This document shows, one piece after another, positions 23,787 through 32,053 of a DNA stretch of 64,000 bases; positions within the stretch are counted from its first letter, which is position 1; each line of letters begins with the position of its first letter. Position numbers and translations under genes: made by a program. Origin of the DNA: DATFFO01 sp963772815 (GTDB lineage: Bacteria > Actinomycetota > Acidimicrobiia > Spongiisociales > ZC4RG35). The stretch is from positions 186,001-250,000 of the forward strand of contig CAVYYV010000002.1 in NCBI GenBank assembly GCA_963772815.1. The letters are read 5' to 3'. The notes beneath the pieces are model-generated. The model was not told the origin of the DNA. It saw only the letters and a list, made by a program, of their open reading frames with translations, and ran no database searches.

Positions 23787-24500
23787 TCAAGGCAGATACC
23801 CGTTGATGAATGCGAGATCGTCGGGTTGGTCTATCCGGTACCCGCCGCCCACTCCCGTGCAGGTCTGGTTGATCCCGAAAGAGGTGACGGCCACGACCGT
23901 CGTTGTCTCCTGATAGAAGACCGTGCCTCCAGAGTCTCCGAAACACGTTCCCCCCTTGTGCGCCTTCCCGCCGTTATTGGAGAAGACCACTGACGTTCCC
24001 GGCAGGGCCTGGCCGATCCCGAATACCCCGGTGGCATCGACCAGCATCACCGACGCCTGATAGCGGGTGTCTCCACCTTCATAGAAGGGGAACCCGGACT
24101 GCAGCCCGTAGCCCACGGGAGTGAATCGGGTTTCGTTGCGGGGTTTGGCAAAGAAGCCGTCCAGGAAGCCGACCTCCGGTAGTTGACCGTAGTCGTCAGA
24201 ACTGACTCTGCTCGAACCATCTAGCTCCACGATCCCGGCACCGTGGAGAACGAAGGCGTTGTCGTTGTACTCGGGGTGAGGATGAGCCGTTCCGCGGGTC
24301 CAGGCGGGATTGGCGTTCAAGGCATCCGACCAGTCTTGATTTCGCTGGGCGTTGTCCGAGTTGTCCACGTACCAGCAGGTGGAGCACTCCCCCGCTTCTC
24401 CCCAGTGGGGAAGAAACGTATAGTCGACTGTCTCCTGGGTGGTGAACCAGATGTCGGCTCCCCCATCTCCGCTCTGATCGACCGCGTCGTAGAAAGACCC
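23787..24500 (-). pseudogene. 5'-truncated trypsin-like serine protease
   Basis: The frame is open from about 24500 down to the stop at 23787. It contains TCFGDSGGTVFY, the catalytic-serine motif of S1 proteases, and a C-terminal VTSFGINQTCTGVGGGYRID. VDYTFLPHWGEAGECSTCWY lies in the middle region. The N-terminal part with the signal peptide and the T-A-A-H-C histidine is absent, and the frame simply meets an integrase fragment at 24496. An annotation starting at GTG 24368 would miss this. Insertion or deletion at the integrase junction removed the front half. Confidence 0.75.
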
Positions 24501-24672
24501 CTACGTCATCTCAAAGCGTCTCGGTCACGCCTCGATCCGCGCCACCTACGGACACCTCTTCAAAGGCAGAGACCGCCAAGCCGCCGACCGGCTCGAACAG
24601 CTCTATCGCCGCTCCCTGACGGACACCAGACGGACACTCCAGCGCCCGCCGAACATCGGCCTCGAACTCTGA
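24496..24672 (+). pseudogene. Tyrosine recombinase/integrase C-terminal fragment
   Basis: 58 codons read DPYVISKRLGHASIRATYGH and continue LFKGRDRQAADRLEQLYRR before a TGA. This is the end of a phage-type integrase: the box II L-G-H-A-S-I and the region around the nucleophile (T-Y-G-H), with the Tyr in place. The remainder is missing. It points at the 3' end of the adjacent tRNA-Ala gene, a typical integration site, so it is the scar of an integrated element. Confidence 0.75.
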
Positions 24673-24710
24673 CCGACAGGAAGCCAGGCACGGCAAGGCT
24701 TCGGGGACAG

Positions 24711-24784
24711 TGGAGGTGATGGGATTCGAACCCACGGCCTCTTCCGTGCGAGGGAAGCGCTCTTCCGGGCTGAGCTACACCCCC
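24711..24784 (-). tRNA. tRNA-Ala (anticodon CGC)
   Basis: The minus strand folds as a cloverleaf. The acceptor GGGGGTG pairs with CACCTCC. The D-arm is GCTC...GAGC. The anticodon stem CTTCC/GGAAG has loop CTCGCAC, with CGC at 34-36, and the T-loop is GTTCGAATC. The discriminator is A and CCA is not encoded. The integrase remnant lies 38 bp beyond its 3' end, so this tRNA is a probable attachment site. Confidence 0.92.
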
Positions 24785-24919
24785 AAAATCTGGGGCCACC
24801 AGTTTACACGCAGGTCTCGATCCGGTATTCCGACGGTCGGCTACCGACGCTGAGCAATTTCTCTTCTCGTCGCGTCTTTTCTATCGAAATGTGTCGCATG
24901 TGGTTTGTAGGTTGTGGGT

Positions 24920-26044
24920 ATGGAGTTGGAGGGAACCAACTGGTTGGGAATCGATTTCGATTCGGTGTCGACCGATGAGTTGCAGTCGGAGTTGTGCCGC
25001 TTGGAGTCGTTGAAGACCCAGTTGACTGCTGTTCAGTTGGGTTTGGTGTCTGAGGCGGACCGTCGTCAGGTCCCCCTGGGGGACGGGTGCCGGGATACGG
25101 CTCAGTGGGTGGCCGCCAACCTGGACGTGTCGGCCGACGACGCCAAGAGGATGGAGCGGCTCTCCAAACGTCTGCCCGGTCTGCCTGGCATCGGTCGACT
25201 GCTGACCAAAGGCGAAATCTCGCTGGGTCGGGCGGCGGTGCTGGCCAAGGTGGCGACTGCGGATTCAGAGGGCGACTGGCTGGAGAGGACCTGGGGTCGG
25301 GACCTGGCGGGGACCGAACGTGTGGTGGCCCGTCACAGGCGGATCACACGGGCTGAGGAGCGGGAGCGCAATCGGGCTTCCTACCTGTGGCTGCAACCTT
25401 CCCTGGATGAGGCCTGGGTCAAGATCAACGGTGGCCTGGCCGGTCCGGCCGGACAAACCGTCATCGACGCTCTGGACCGCAGAGCCGACCAGTTTCCCAA
25501 GGAGGGGGGATCGAAGCTTCATCGTCAGGCGTTGGCGCTGGAAACGATCTGTCTGGACTCCCTCAACACCGAAACCTCAGGGTCGGGGTCGGGGTCTGGT
25601 CCATCGATCACCGCTTTCGTGGACATGGACACCGCCTCAGGGACCGGGGGAGAGACTGGAGCCGAGCTGGCGGCAGGGCCGCGCATCGGACCCGACTACC
25701 TCCAAGAACTCCTCTGCGAAGGCACCGTCCGCATCGTCGGGTTGGAGAAACTCAAACCCGTCGTCACCACCGATTCGGCCAAGACGATTCCCCAGTCGAT
25801 CCGTGACTTCGTCCTCTGGAGAGACGGCAAATGCCGAGCAAGGGGCTGTGACTCCACCTATCGGCTCCAACCCCACCACATCACCCCCCGCTCCCACGCC
25901 CTCAACCACGACCCCGACAACCTGATAACCCTGTGCTGGTACCACCACCATGTCGTCGTTCATCGCCGAGGCATGGTCATCGAAGCTGACCCCGACGGGA
26001 CCATCCGATTCCGACTCCCCGCCGACACCCGAGCCCCACCCTGA
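24920..26044 (+). CDS. DUF222 (13E12-type) protein with C-terminal HNH nuclease domain
   Basis: It has 374 residues. The N-terminal DUF222 helical region includes LSRLESLKTQL-like heptads near residue 25 and IGRLLTKGEISLGRAAVLAKV. The C-terminal HNH domain (about residues 295-355) reads FVLWRDGKCRARGCD, LQPHHITPRSHALNHDPDN and LCWYHHHVVVH, with the His-His and Asn intact. These proteins occur in many copies in actinobacteria and behave like selfish or repeated elements; biological role unknown. The upstream 100 bp are noticeably AT-richer than the neighbourhood, consistent with acquisition. An alternative GTG start lies two codons earlier. Confidence 0.9.
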   Translation: MELEGTNWLGIDFDSVSTDELQSELCRLESLKTQLTAVQLGLVSEADRRQVPLGDGCRDTAQWVAANLDVSADDAKRMERLSKRLPGLPGIGRLLTKGEISLGRAAVLAKVATADSEGDWLERTWGRDLAGTERVVARHRRITRAEERERNRASYLWLQPSLDEAWVKINGGLAGPAGQTVIDALDRRADQFPKEGGSKLHRQALALETICLDSLNTETSGSGSGSGPSITAFVDMDTASGTGGETGAELAAGPRIGPDYLQELLCEGTVRIVGLEKLKPVVTTDSAKTIPQSIRDFVLWRDGKCRARGCDSTYRLQPHHITPRSHALNHDPDNLITLCWYHHHVVVHRRGMVIEADPDGTIRFRLPADTRAPP

Positions 26045-26049
26045 ATTCC

Positions 26050-26143
26050 CTTTGTCCCCCTGCCTGCAGCAGGAAAGTCCCTGCCGCCGCAACCAGCCGA
26101 AGGCAGCGCCACCTCCCCTTCGCTCCGCTCAAGGGGGACAAAG
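26050..26143. repeat. 12-bp perfect inverted repeat around a 70-nt segment after the HNH gene
   Basis: CTTTGTCCCCCT at 26050-26061 is matched exactly by AGGGGGACAAAG at 26132-26143. It lies in the 121-bp gap between the convergent HNH and aldo/keto reductase genes. It may be a terminator with an elaborate loop or an end structure of the HNH unit. Confidence 0.55.
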
Positions 26144-26165
26144 CTCCGCTCACAGGGACCAAGCG

Positions 26166-27110
26166 CTAGTAGCGGTCGCCTACTGGGGGTGGGATCGCAT
26201 CGAGGTCTGCCAGATCGGCGTCGGCCAGCTCGAGCGATGCTGCCTTGGCGTTCTCCTCGAGATACGACAGGGTCTTCGTGCCCGGGATGGGGATCACCGT
26301 GGGCCCCTGCGCCAGCAACCAGGCCAGTGCCACCTGGGCGTTGGTGGCGTCGTGCCGCGCTGCCACTCGTTCGATGGCATCGACGATGTTTCGGTTCGCC
26401 TCCATGGCTTGGCGCTCGAACCTGGGCAAGGTGCTGCGGAAGTCCTCTGGCGCCACCGCCGTCGCATCCAGCAGTCCAGTGAGGTAGCCACGCCCCAGCG
26501 GGGAGTAGGGCAGGAAGGCCATGCCCCTCTCCATACACCAGGGCACGACGTCGTCCAAGGCATCACGCGTCCAGAGCGACAGCTCCGACTGAACCGACGC
26601 AATCGGGTGCGCGGTCGCCGCTCGCTCGAGCGTCTCGACATCGACCTCGGACAGGCCCAGAGCCCCCACCTTGCCCTCTCGAACCAACTCCGCCATCGCT
26701 CCCACACTCTCCTCCACCGGGACTTCGGGGTCGACTCGATGCAACGTGTACAGGTCGAGGAAATCGCTACGGAGGCGCCGCAGCGATGCCTCACAGGAAG
26801 ATCGGATGTGCTCGGGCCGACCATTGCGCTCATAGGTGACGGGGTCGGTTCCCGTGATCACCAGTCCCACCTTGGTCGATATCACCGCCTCCTCACGCCT
26901 CGACGCCAGGACCCTTCCCACCAGCTCCTCGTTGGGTCCGTAGGCATCCGCCGTGTCGATCAGGTTCATGCCTAGATCCAGTGCCCGGTAGATCACGCTC
27001 CGGGCATCGTGCTCCCCAACCGGGACCCCATACTCCCAGTTGAGCGGCATCGCTCCGTAGCCGACTGCCCCCACCTCTGGCCCACCGGGGCCGAGACGCC
27101 GCCGATCCAT
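26166..27110 (-). CDS. Aldo/keto reductase
   Basis: It has 314 residues of the AKR TIM barrel. Motifs: MNLIDTADAYGPNEELVGRV with the catalytic Asp and Tyr, ISTKVGLV with the Lys, DLYTLHRVDPEVP with the His, and VIPIPGTKTLSYLEEN for NADPH binding. It reduces aldehydes or ketones; substrate undefined. It is followed closely by the end of the translin-like gene upstream (4 bp), so it may be the tail of the galU-glp transcript. Confidence 0.93.
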   Translation of the reverse strand: MDRRRLGPGGPEVGAVGYGAMPLNWEYGVPVGEHDARSVIYRALDLGMNLIDTADAYGPNEELVGRVLASRREEAVISTKVGLVITGTDPVTYERNGRPEHIRSSCEASLRRLRSDFLDLYTLHRVDPEVPVEESVGAMAELVREGKVGALGLSEVDVETLERAATAHPIASVQSELSLWTRDALDDVVPWCMERGMAFLPYSPLGRGYLTGLLDATAVAPEDFRSTLPRFERQAMEANRNIVDAIERVAARHDATNAQVALAWLLAQGPTVIPIPGTKTLSYLEENAKAASLELADADLADLDAIPPPVGDRY

Positions 27111-27113
27111 CGC

Positions 27114-27761
27114 CTAGCCCTGCTCCAGGCGCCTGCGGAGTCGCTCCTGAACCGCAGCCGTCGTCACATCTGCCCTGGATCGCTCCACCAGCGAACGCGC
27201 CACATCGGTGGTTCGACGCAGGCCGTGGGTCATGCCGTCCGGATAGTCCACCGTGGCGAGCTGGTCGACGATGTCGTCCATCAGCTGTAACAGTCGCTCC
27301 GCCTCCTCCACGTCGCCCGCGCGCAACATGTCCAGGAGTCGCCGCCTCACCTCGCCCACCGCCTCGCCGAGGCCGTGCAGCCAGGGAATCGGGTCGATGG
27401 CCAACTCCTCCGGTCCCGGAATCGGCTCGCCAAGGAACAAGGCCCGGGTCAGCTGCGCCTCGGCCAGCTCCTTGACGGCGTCTGTGACGAACGGGGCCTC
27501 CATCATCGCCGGTTGATCCTCCATGGCAGCCAGTATCTCGTCACGGGCCTCCTCGGCCCGACCGATCTCCGACGCAGCCTGGTCCCACTGGTGGCGGTGA
27601 AGGGCACGGATGGCGTTGGCCGACGCCCGGATGACCACCCTGCCACGGGTCAAGGCGAGTTCCCGGGCACGGAATCGGTCATCGAGCTCGGCGCGGATCT
27701 CGTCGAGGAAGGGCAGATCGAGAGAAGGCTGTTCCGCCGCCGGACCTTGTGAAGAGGTCAG
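27114..27761 (-). CDS. Translin-family protein
   Basis: It has about 215 residues and is wholly helical. IRALHRHQWDQAASEIGRAE, PWLHGLGEAVGEVRRRLLDM and LRRTTDVARSLVERSRADV reproduce the translin/TRAX order (IR-x-x-H...; Y-L-x-G-L-x-D-x-x-G-E-L-R-R; LRR-x-x-D-x-x-R-x-x-x-E). Translins are single-stranded nucleic-acid binding proteins best known from eukaryotes and archaea. No ATG/GTG/TTG fits the N-terminus; a CTG overlapping the upstream TGA (CTGA, 27761-27758) is the likely start. The frame extending to 28154 is antisense-like composition over the SepX-like gene and is rejected. Confidence 0.75.
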   Translation of the reverse strand: MTSSQGPAAEQPSLDLPFLDEIRAELDDRFRARELALTRGRVVIRASANAIRALHRHQWDQAASEIGRAEEARDEILAAMEDQPAMMEAPFVTDAVKELAEAQLTRALFLGEPIPGPEELAIDPIPWLHGLGEAVGEVRRRLLDMLRAGDVEEAERLLQLMDDIVDQLATVDYPDGMTHGLRRTTDVARSLVERSRADVTTAAVQERLRRRLEQG

Positions 27762-28195
27762 TTGGCGATGACCCGGACCTGCGTCTCTTGACGCTCGGCC
27801 TGCCGCTCGGGCAGATGGGTGGTGGCAACTCGGTATTCGCGCCGCTGCCGGAGCTGTACCAGCACCGCCACGTAGAGCCCCAAGAGCACGTCGACCCCCA
27901 GGTGAATGAGCAGCCAAATGAGGGAGTTTCTCCACCAGGCCAGTGCCAGGGTGGCGGCGGCGATGGCGATCAGCGCCGTCAAAGCCCGGCGGCGGCGAGC
28001 ACGGACAGTGACCCGGGTGGAGGCGACCGAAGCGTTGTACTGGCGACGCTGCACGTCGGCCATCAACGAGGTCCACCGGTCGAACTGTTCCGTCGAGTTG
28101 AGAGGGGCATCGCGCCGATCGCCCATCAGTGACGGGAGAAGGTAGAAACCCCATACTGTGGCGATCACCAGCAGGGCGACGATGAGACTTGCCAT
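27758..28195 (-). CDS. GlpR/SepX-like membrane protein
   Basis: It has 145 residues. A first hydrophobic segment ASLIVALLVIATVWGFYLLP is followed by a cytoplasmic stretch FDRWTSLMADVQRRQY, then two helices (about residues 72-110) and a basic tail. This layout and its position next to moeA-type glp match GlpR of corynebacteria and SepX of streptomycetes, membrane proteins that recruit the molybdotransferase Glp to the division site. That role is inferred from context. It is likely part of the glp operon, with translin coupled behind. Confidence 0.7.
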   Translation of the reverse strand: MASLIVALLVIATVWGFYLLPSLMGDRRDAPLNSTEQFDRWTSLMADVQRRQYNASVASTRVTVRARRRRALTALIAIAAATLALAWWRNSLIWLLIHLGVDVLLGLYVAVLVQLRQRREYRVATTHLPERQAERQETQVRVIAN

Positions 28196-28263
28196 CTTGT
28201 TATCTGACTCCCAAAGGCTTCCAGAAGCCTAACCGGATCTTGTTTCTTGGCCAACGACGCTAG

Positions 28264-28971
28264 CTAATCCGCTTCCCATGAGCCAGACCGACCGCCACTC
28301 TTTCGCAGGAGGCGTATCGGCCCGATCACCACGCCGCGCTCGATGGATTTCACCATGTCGTACAGCGCCAGGGCGGCCACCGACGCTGCTGTGAGCGCCT
28401 CCATCTCGACCCCGGTCCTGTCCGTGATCGAGCAGTCGGCCTCGATGCGGGCACCGTCGGGATGCGGCTCGACGGTCACGGCCACCGAGCTGAGGGAGAT
28501 GGGGTGGGCCAGAGGGATCAGATCGGGAGTCCGTTTGGCCGCCATGATCCCGGCCAGACGAACCGTGGCGAGAGCATCCCCCTTGGGGAGGCCACCCGAG
28601 AACAATCGGTCCGCCAGGGCCGGCGACATTTGCACCACGGCCTCGGCCACCGCACGACGCTCAGTGGTCGCCTTCTGACCCACGTCGACCATGTGGACCT
28701 CCCCTTGCGCATCGAGGTGGGTCAGGGCGGGCGCCTCCTCTGAATCCGATGGACCGGACTCGAGGCACACTTCGCAGATGATCACGTCGCCTTCCCCGTG
28801 GAGGCGGCGCGCCTCGGGCATCTCTCTGCCACAGTTGCTACAGCGGCCCTCCTGGTGGCCCAGCTGGTGGGAGAACGACTCGGCACACCCGGCGCAGATG
28901 GCAACCTTCTCGTGCCGGGCCAGCGCACCCACCGCCTCGGGATTACCGCCACAGAAGCCGCAGCGTTCCAT
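28264..28971 (-). CDS. moaC: Cyclic pyranopterin monophosphate synthase (MoaC) with N-terminal double zinc finger
   Basis: It has 235 residues from ATG 28971, which overlaps the glp stop (TGATG). Residues 1-75 hold two four-cysteine fingers, C4/C7/C26/C29 and C44/C47/C66/C69, the first resembling the ClpX C4 finger. Residues 82-230 are MoaC: MVDVGQKATTERRAVAEA, IMAAKRTPDLIPLAHPISLS, TDRTGVEMEALTAASVAALA, LYDMVKSIERGVVIG. MoaC forms cPMP for molybdenum cofactor synthesis. The fused zinc fingers are unusual and may mediate protein contacts. A start at 29019 would overlap glp by 49 bp and is less likely. Confidence 0.9.
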   Translation of the reverse strand: MERCGFCGGNPEAVGALARHEKVAICAGCAESFSHQLGHQEGRCSNCGREMPEARRLHGEGDVIICEVCLESGPSDSEEAPALTHLDAQGEVHMVDVGQKATTERRAVAEAVVQMSPALADRLFSGGLPKGDALATVRLAGIMAAKRTPDLIPLAHPISLSSVAVTVEPHPDGARIEADCSITDRTGVEMEALTAASVAALALYDMVKSIERGVVIGPIRLLRKSGGRSGSWEAD

Positions 28972-30194
28972 CAGGCCCAGCTCCGGGAGGGATGTCGAAA
29001 CAGCTCCACGTCCACCCACTCGCCCATCGCCACCGAGCCGACACCGACCGGTATCACGGCCAGGCCGTCGGCAGCGACCACGGCCGACAGCACGTGGGAG
29101 GACTGCCCGCCAGACAGTCGCACCTGCGGCTCCTCGTCATCGTGGTCGATCCTCACACGCACAAATACGATCTTCTCCGGGTCCGTCTCCACTGCCTGAG
29201 CCATTCGCATCCGAATCCGGGGGCGGAGAATTCCGGAGGCTCCCTGCATCCGCAGCAGAGCGGGGCGGGCAAACTGTTCGAAAGCGATCATGGCCGACAC
29301 CGGATTTCCGGGAAGGCCGAAGAGGGGCACGTCGCCGATGCGACCGAAGGCGAACGGCTTGGCAGGTTGCATGGCCACCTGCCAGAAACCCACGTGTCCG
29401 CTGGCCGCCAGCACGCGCTTGATCAGGTCATATTCGCCCATCGACACCCCGCCCGAGGTGATGATCACATCGGCCTCGGCTGCCGCCCGATCCAGGGCTC
29501 CGGTCAGCTCCTCCTCCGTGTCGCGCACGATTCCGAAGTCGACCACATCGCCCCCGGCCTCCGCCACCAGGGCCCGCATCAGAGGTCGGTTGGATTCTCG
29601 GATCTGGCCGGGAGACAGCGCCGGTGTGTCGGGTGGCTCAAGCTCATCGCCCGTGGCCATCACCGCCACCTTGGGACGACGACTCACAAGTGGTTTGCCG
29701 ACTCCCACGCTGGCCAGCAGGCCGAGCTCTGCCGCACCCAGGTAGCTTCCCGCCTCCAGCACAGTGGTCCCCGCCGGAAAGTCGCTCCCCGCCGGTCGCA
29801 CCGCCTCGCCCGGGGCAACCGCCTCCAGGATCTCGACCATCCCCTGCTCGGGTTGGCGGGTCAGCTCCACCTTCACAACCGTGTCGGCACCCTCCGGCAT
29901 GGGAGCGCCAGTCATGATCTTGATGGCGGTCCCCGGCACCACCCTGTGGGCGGCCACGGACCCCGCCGGAACATCTTCCAGCACACGAAGCCGGACCGGC
30001 ATCGAGCCCAGATCTGCCCCGAGAACCGCGAACCCGTCCATGGCTGAATTGGCGAACGGCGGCACGTCGTTGGGAGCCACCGCATCCTCGGCCAGGATCC
30101 GACCTTCCGCCCCGGTGATGTCGACGGGCTCGGGCTCGAGACGGCGCATCGCCGCCAGGACCTCGGCCCGGGCTTCCTCCAAGGGTCGCATCAA
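28971..30194 (-). CDS. glp: Gephyrin-like molybdotransferase Glp / MoeA
   Basis: It has 407 residues. It starts MMRPLEEARAEVLAAM; domain I carries PPFANSAMDGFAV, domain III carries VVDFGIVRDTEEEL, IITSGGVSMGEYDLI and LFGLPGNPVSAMIAFEQF. MoeA inserts molybdate into adenylated molybdopterin. In actinobacteria a paralogue, Glp, also takes part in cytokinesis. Placement between galU and a GlpR/SepX-like gene favours Glp. It overlaps galU by 4 bp and moaC by 3 bp. Confidence 0.92.
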   Translation of the reverse strand: MMRPLEEARAEVLAAMRRLEPEPVDITGAEGRILAEDAVAPNDVPPFANSAMDGFAVLGADLGSMPVRLRVLEDVPAGSVAAHRVVPGTAIKIMTGAPMPEGADTVVKVELTRQPEQGMVEILEAVAPGEAVRPAGSDFPAGTTVLEAGSYLGAAELGLLASVGVGKPLVSRRPKVAVMATGDELEPPDTPALSPGQIRESNRPLMRALVAEAGGDVVDFGIVRDTEEELTGALDRAAAEADVIITSGGVSMGEYDLIKRVLAASGHVGFWQVAMQPAKPFAFGRIGDVPLFGLPGNPVSAMIAFEQFARPALLRMQGASGILRPRIRMRMAQAVETDPEKIVFVRVRIDHDDEEPQVRLSGGQSSHVLSAVVAADGLAVIPVGVGSVAMGEWVDVELFRHPSRSWA

Positions 30195-31000
30195 CTGCTC
30201 CCCGAGATCTTCTCGGCCAGCTCGTCCCCGAATCGCGCCATGCCCAACTCGTAGGAAGCCTGGACCAAACCCGCCGGCGTTCCCACGTCGAGCAGGTCCT
30301 CCTCGGCCACGAAGCCGCGACAGCGACCCGACCGGCCCAGAGCATCGATTGCATCGGTGAGCTGAATCTCGCCGCCGTGTCCGGGTTTGGTCCCCCTCAG
30401 CAGATCGAAGACCTCGGACGTGAACAGGTATCGGCCGATCAGACCCAGCCGGGAGGGGGCGTCGTCGACACCCGGCTTCTCGACCGCACCCGCCACTTCC
30501 AGGATACCGTTGGCCTCCTCGGAGCCCGGAACGATCACTCCGTACTTGGAGAGAAACTCGTCTGTCAGCCTTCGAAGCGAAACCACCGACACGTCGTCCT
30601 CGCCCGCAGCCTCGGCTAGGCCCGACAGGACATCCGTCCCCGGGCGGACGATGTTGTCGGCCAGCAAGCAGAAGAACGGCCGGTCACCCACCATGTGGGA
30701 AGCCTCCAGAACCGCATGGCCCAAGCCCAGTGCCTCTTCTTGGACGACGGGCCGGATCTTGACGTCCTCCAGTCCGGGGAGCCTCCCCCCCACCAGGAAG
30801 TGCTGTTGGACCAGGTGGCCCGCATCCAGGTCCACCACCACGATCACCTCTTTGGCCCCGGCTCGCACCGCTTCTTCCACCCCGTACTGAATAGCCGGAC
30901 GGTCGACGACCGTTATCAGTGCCTTGGGGACGACGCGCGTCGCCGGCCGCATCCGCGTTCCCCTCCCCGCCGCCGGGATCACCGCTACGTCCACCTTCAT
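30191..31000 (-). CDS. galU: UTP-glucose-1-phosphate uridylyltransferase
   Basis: It has 269 residues. It starts VAVIPAAGRGTRMRPATRVV with the nucleotide-binding loop and PKALITVVDRPAIQYGVEEA. EEALGLGHAVLEA, the metal-site FFCLLADNIVRPG and GHGGEIQLTDAIDAL follow. It makes UDP-glucose for envelope sugars. It is slightly shorter than most GalU (about 290) but with all motifs. It overlaps both neighbours by 4 bp. Confidence 0.93.
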   Translation of the reverse strand: MKVDVAVIPAAGRGTRMRPATRVVPKALITVVDRPAIQYGVEEAVRAGAKEVIVVVDLDAGHLVQQHFLVGGRLPGLEDVKIRPVVQEEALGLGHAVLEASHMVGDRPFFCLLADNIVRPGTDVLSGLAEAAGEDDVSVVSLRRLTDEFLSKYGVIVPGSEEANGILEVAGAVEKPGVDDAPSRLGLIGRYLFTSEVFDLLRGTKPGHGGEIQLTDAIDALGRSGRCRGFVAEEDLLDVGTPAGLVQASYELGMARFGDELAEKISGSS

Positions 31001-31578
31001 CCGTCAACCTTTCCTGTCGGTCCTGTTGCAGGAACAAGACTGCTTCTGTGGCGCCATGCAACCAAAGCGCAAGTGACAATCAAGACGCCCAGGGCGGCAT
31101 CGCCGACACCCTGCCACATGGCCAGGGCTATGGCGACCACGGGCAGTGACAGGCCCAGCCAGTCGGGAGCACGCACGGCGGCCAGGACTGCCCAGAGGGC
31201 CAACAGCAACAGTCCCGCCACCGGCGTGGTGAACACCAGGACCCCCACGAGTGGCGCCACGCCCCTCCCGCCGCGAAACCGGTAGAAGAGCGGATAGCAA
31301 TCCCCCACTACCGCCATCGCTCCCACCGCGAAGGCCCAAACGCTCGCCGCGTCCCCCTGTCCGGAGGCGACCGTCCCCATCGCCGCCGCCACCAGTCCCT
31401 TGAAGACGTCGCCCACGACCGCCATGGCCGCCGGTCCCCAGCCCACGTGACGAAGGAGCTCGGACGGGCCGATCGGGTCGGTCACGTCGATCCCGTGGAG
31501 ACGGCCGAATAGGCGGGTGAAAGCGATGCTCCCCACGACGTAAGCCGAGATCAAGGCGAGGGCTACTGATGCGCTCAA
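30997..31578 (-). CDS. PlsY-like glycerol-3-phosphate acyltransferase (diverged)
   Basis: It has 193 residues with five or six membrane helices, TTG start. YVVGSIAFTRLFGRLHGIDV matches PlsY motif 1 and GDCYPLFYRFRGGRGVAPLVG matches the conserved G-H-x-Y-P...F-x-G-G-K-G-V-A segment. The middle motif G-S-G-N-P-G-A-T-N is replaced by a degenerate stretch (IGPSELLRHVGWGP), and the His before C-Y-P is Asp. Canonical PlsY makes lysophosphatidate from acyl-phosphate. Catalysis here is uncertain; it may be a specialised paralogue. It is the first gene of the galU-glp operon. Confidence 0.7.
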   Translation of the reverse strand: MSASVALALISAYVVGSIAFTRLFGRLHGIDVTDPIGPSELLRHVGWGPAAMAVVGDVFKGLVAAAMGTVASGQGDAASVWAFAVGAMAVVGDCYPLFYRFRGGRGVAPLVGVLVFTTPVAGLLLLALWAVLAAVRAPDWLGLSLPVVAIALAMWQGVGDAALGVLIVTCALVAWRHRSSLVPATGPTGKVDG

Positions 31579-31698
31579 ACCCGTCCAAGTCTAGGAATGG
31601 ATGGCTCACCCACCTCCCGGGGACGCGCCGGGAATGGGGAGACCGGCCACGGCGTTTACCATGCGAGGTCCACAAGCTCTCGATCCCTCTGATCCACT

Positions 31699-32013
31699 AT
31701 GCCCACATACGAATACCGCTGCGACGAATGCGGGGAGACCCTCGAGGTGTTCCAGTCCTTCAAGGACAAGCCTCTCAAGGTGCATGAAGGATGTGGTGGA
31801 CCTCTCAAGAAGGTCTTTCATCCCAGCGGGGTCGTGTTCAAGGGGTCGGGCTATTACGTGACCGACTCTCGATCCAAAGCCTCGGCCGCCCAGCCCAAAC
31901 CAAGTTCCGACGGCAAGTCCTCCGAGTCGAACGGGGCCAAGAAGGCCGACGGATACGCCAAGGCCGAGGCGAAAAGCGCCAAATCGTCGCCCTCCAAGTC
32001 CGACAGCGACTGA
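31699..32013 (+). CDS. FmdB-family zinc-ribbon protein
   Basis: It has 104 residues. MPTYEYRCDECGETLEVFQS gives the first CxxC, and HEGCGGPLKKVF the second pair, forming a short regulatory zinc ribbon. A long Ser/Lys-rich, probably disordered tail follows. FmdB-like proteins are widespread; function is not defined. It is first of a plus-strand run with the SAF-domain protein and uppP. Confidence 0.9.
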   Translation: MPTYEYRCDECGETLEVFQSFKDKPLKVHEGCGGPLKKVFHPSGVVFKGSGYYVTDSRSKASAAQPKPSSDGKSSESNGAKKADGYAKAEAKSAKSSPSKSDSD

Positions 32014-32053
32014 CCCCCTTCCCAACCGGCGCCCTCACCCTTACGTTGAGGAG

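Noticed and set aside
27762..28154. N-terminal extension of the translin-like frame
   Set aside because: It overlaps the SepX-like gene in another frame and has Arg/Pro/Gly-rich shadow composition. Translin homology begins only after 27761.
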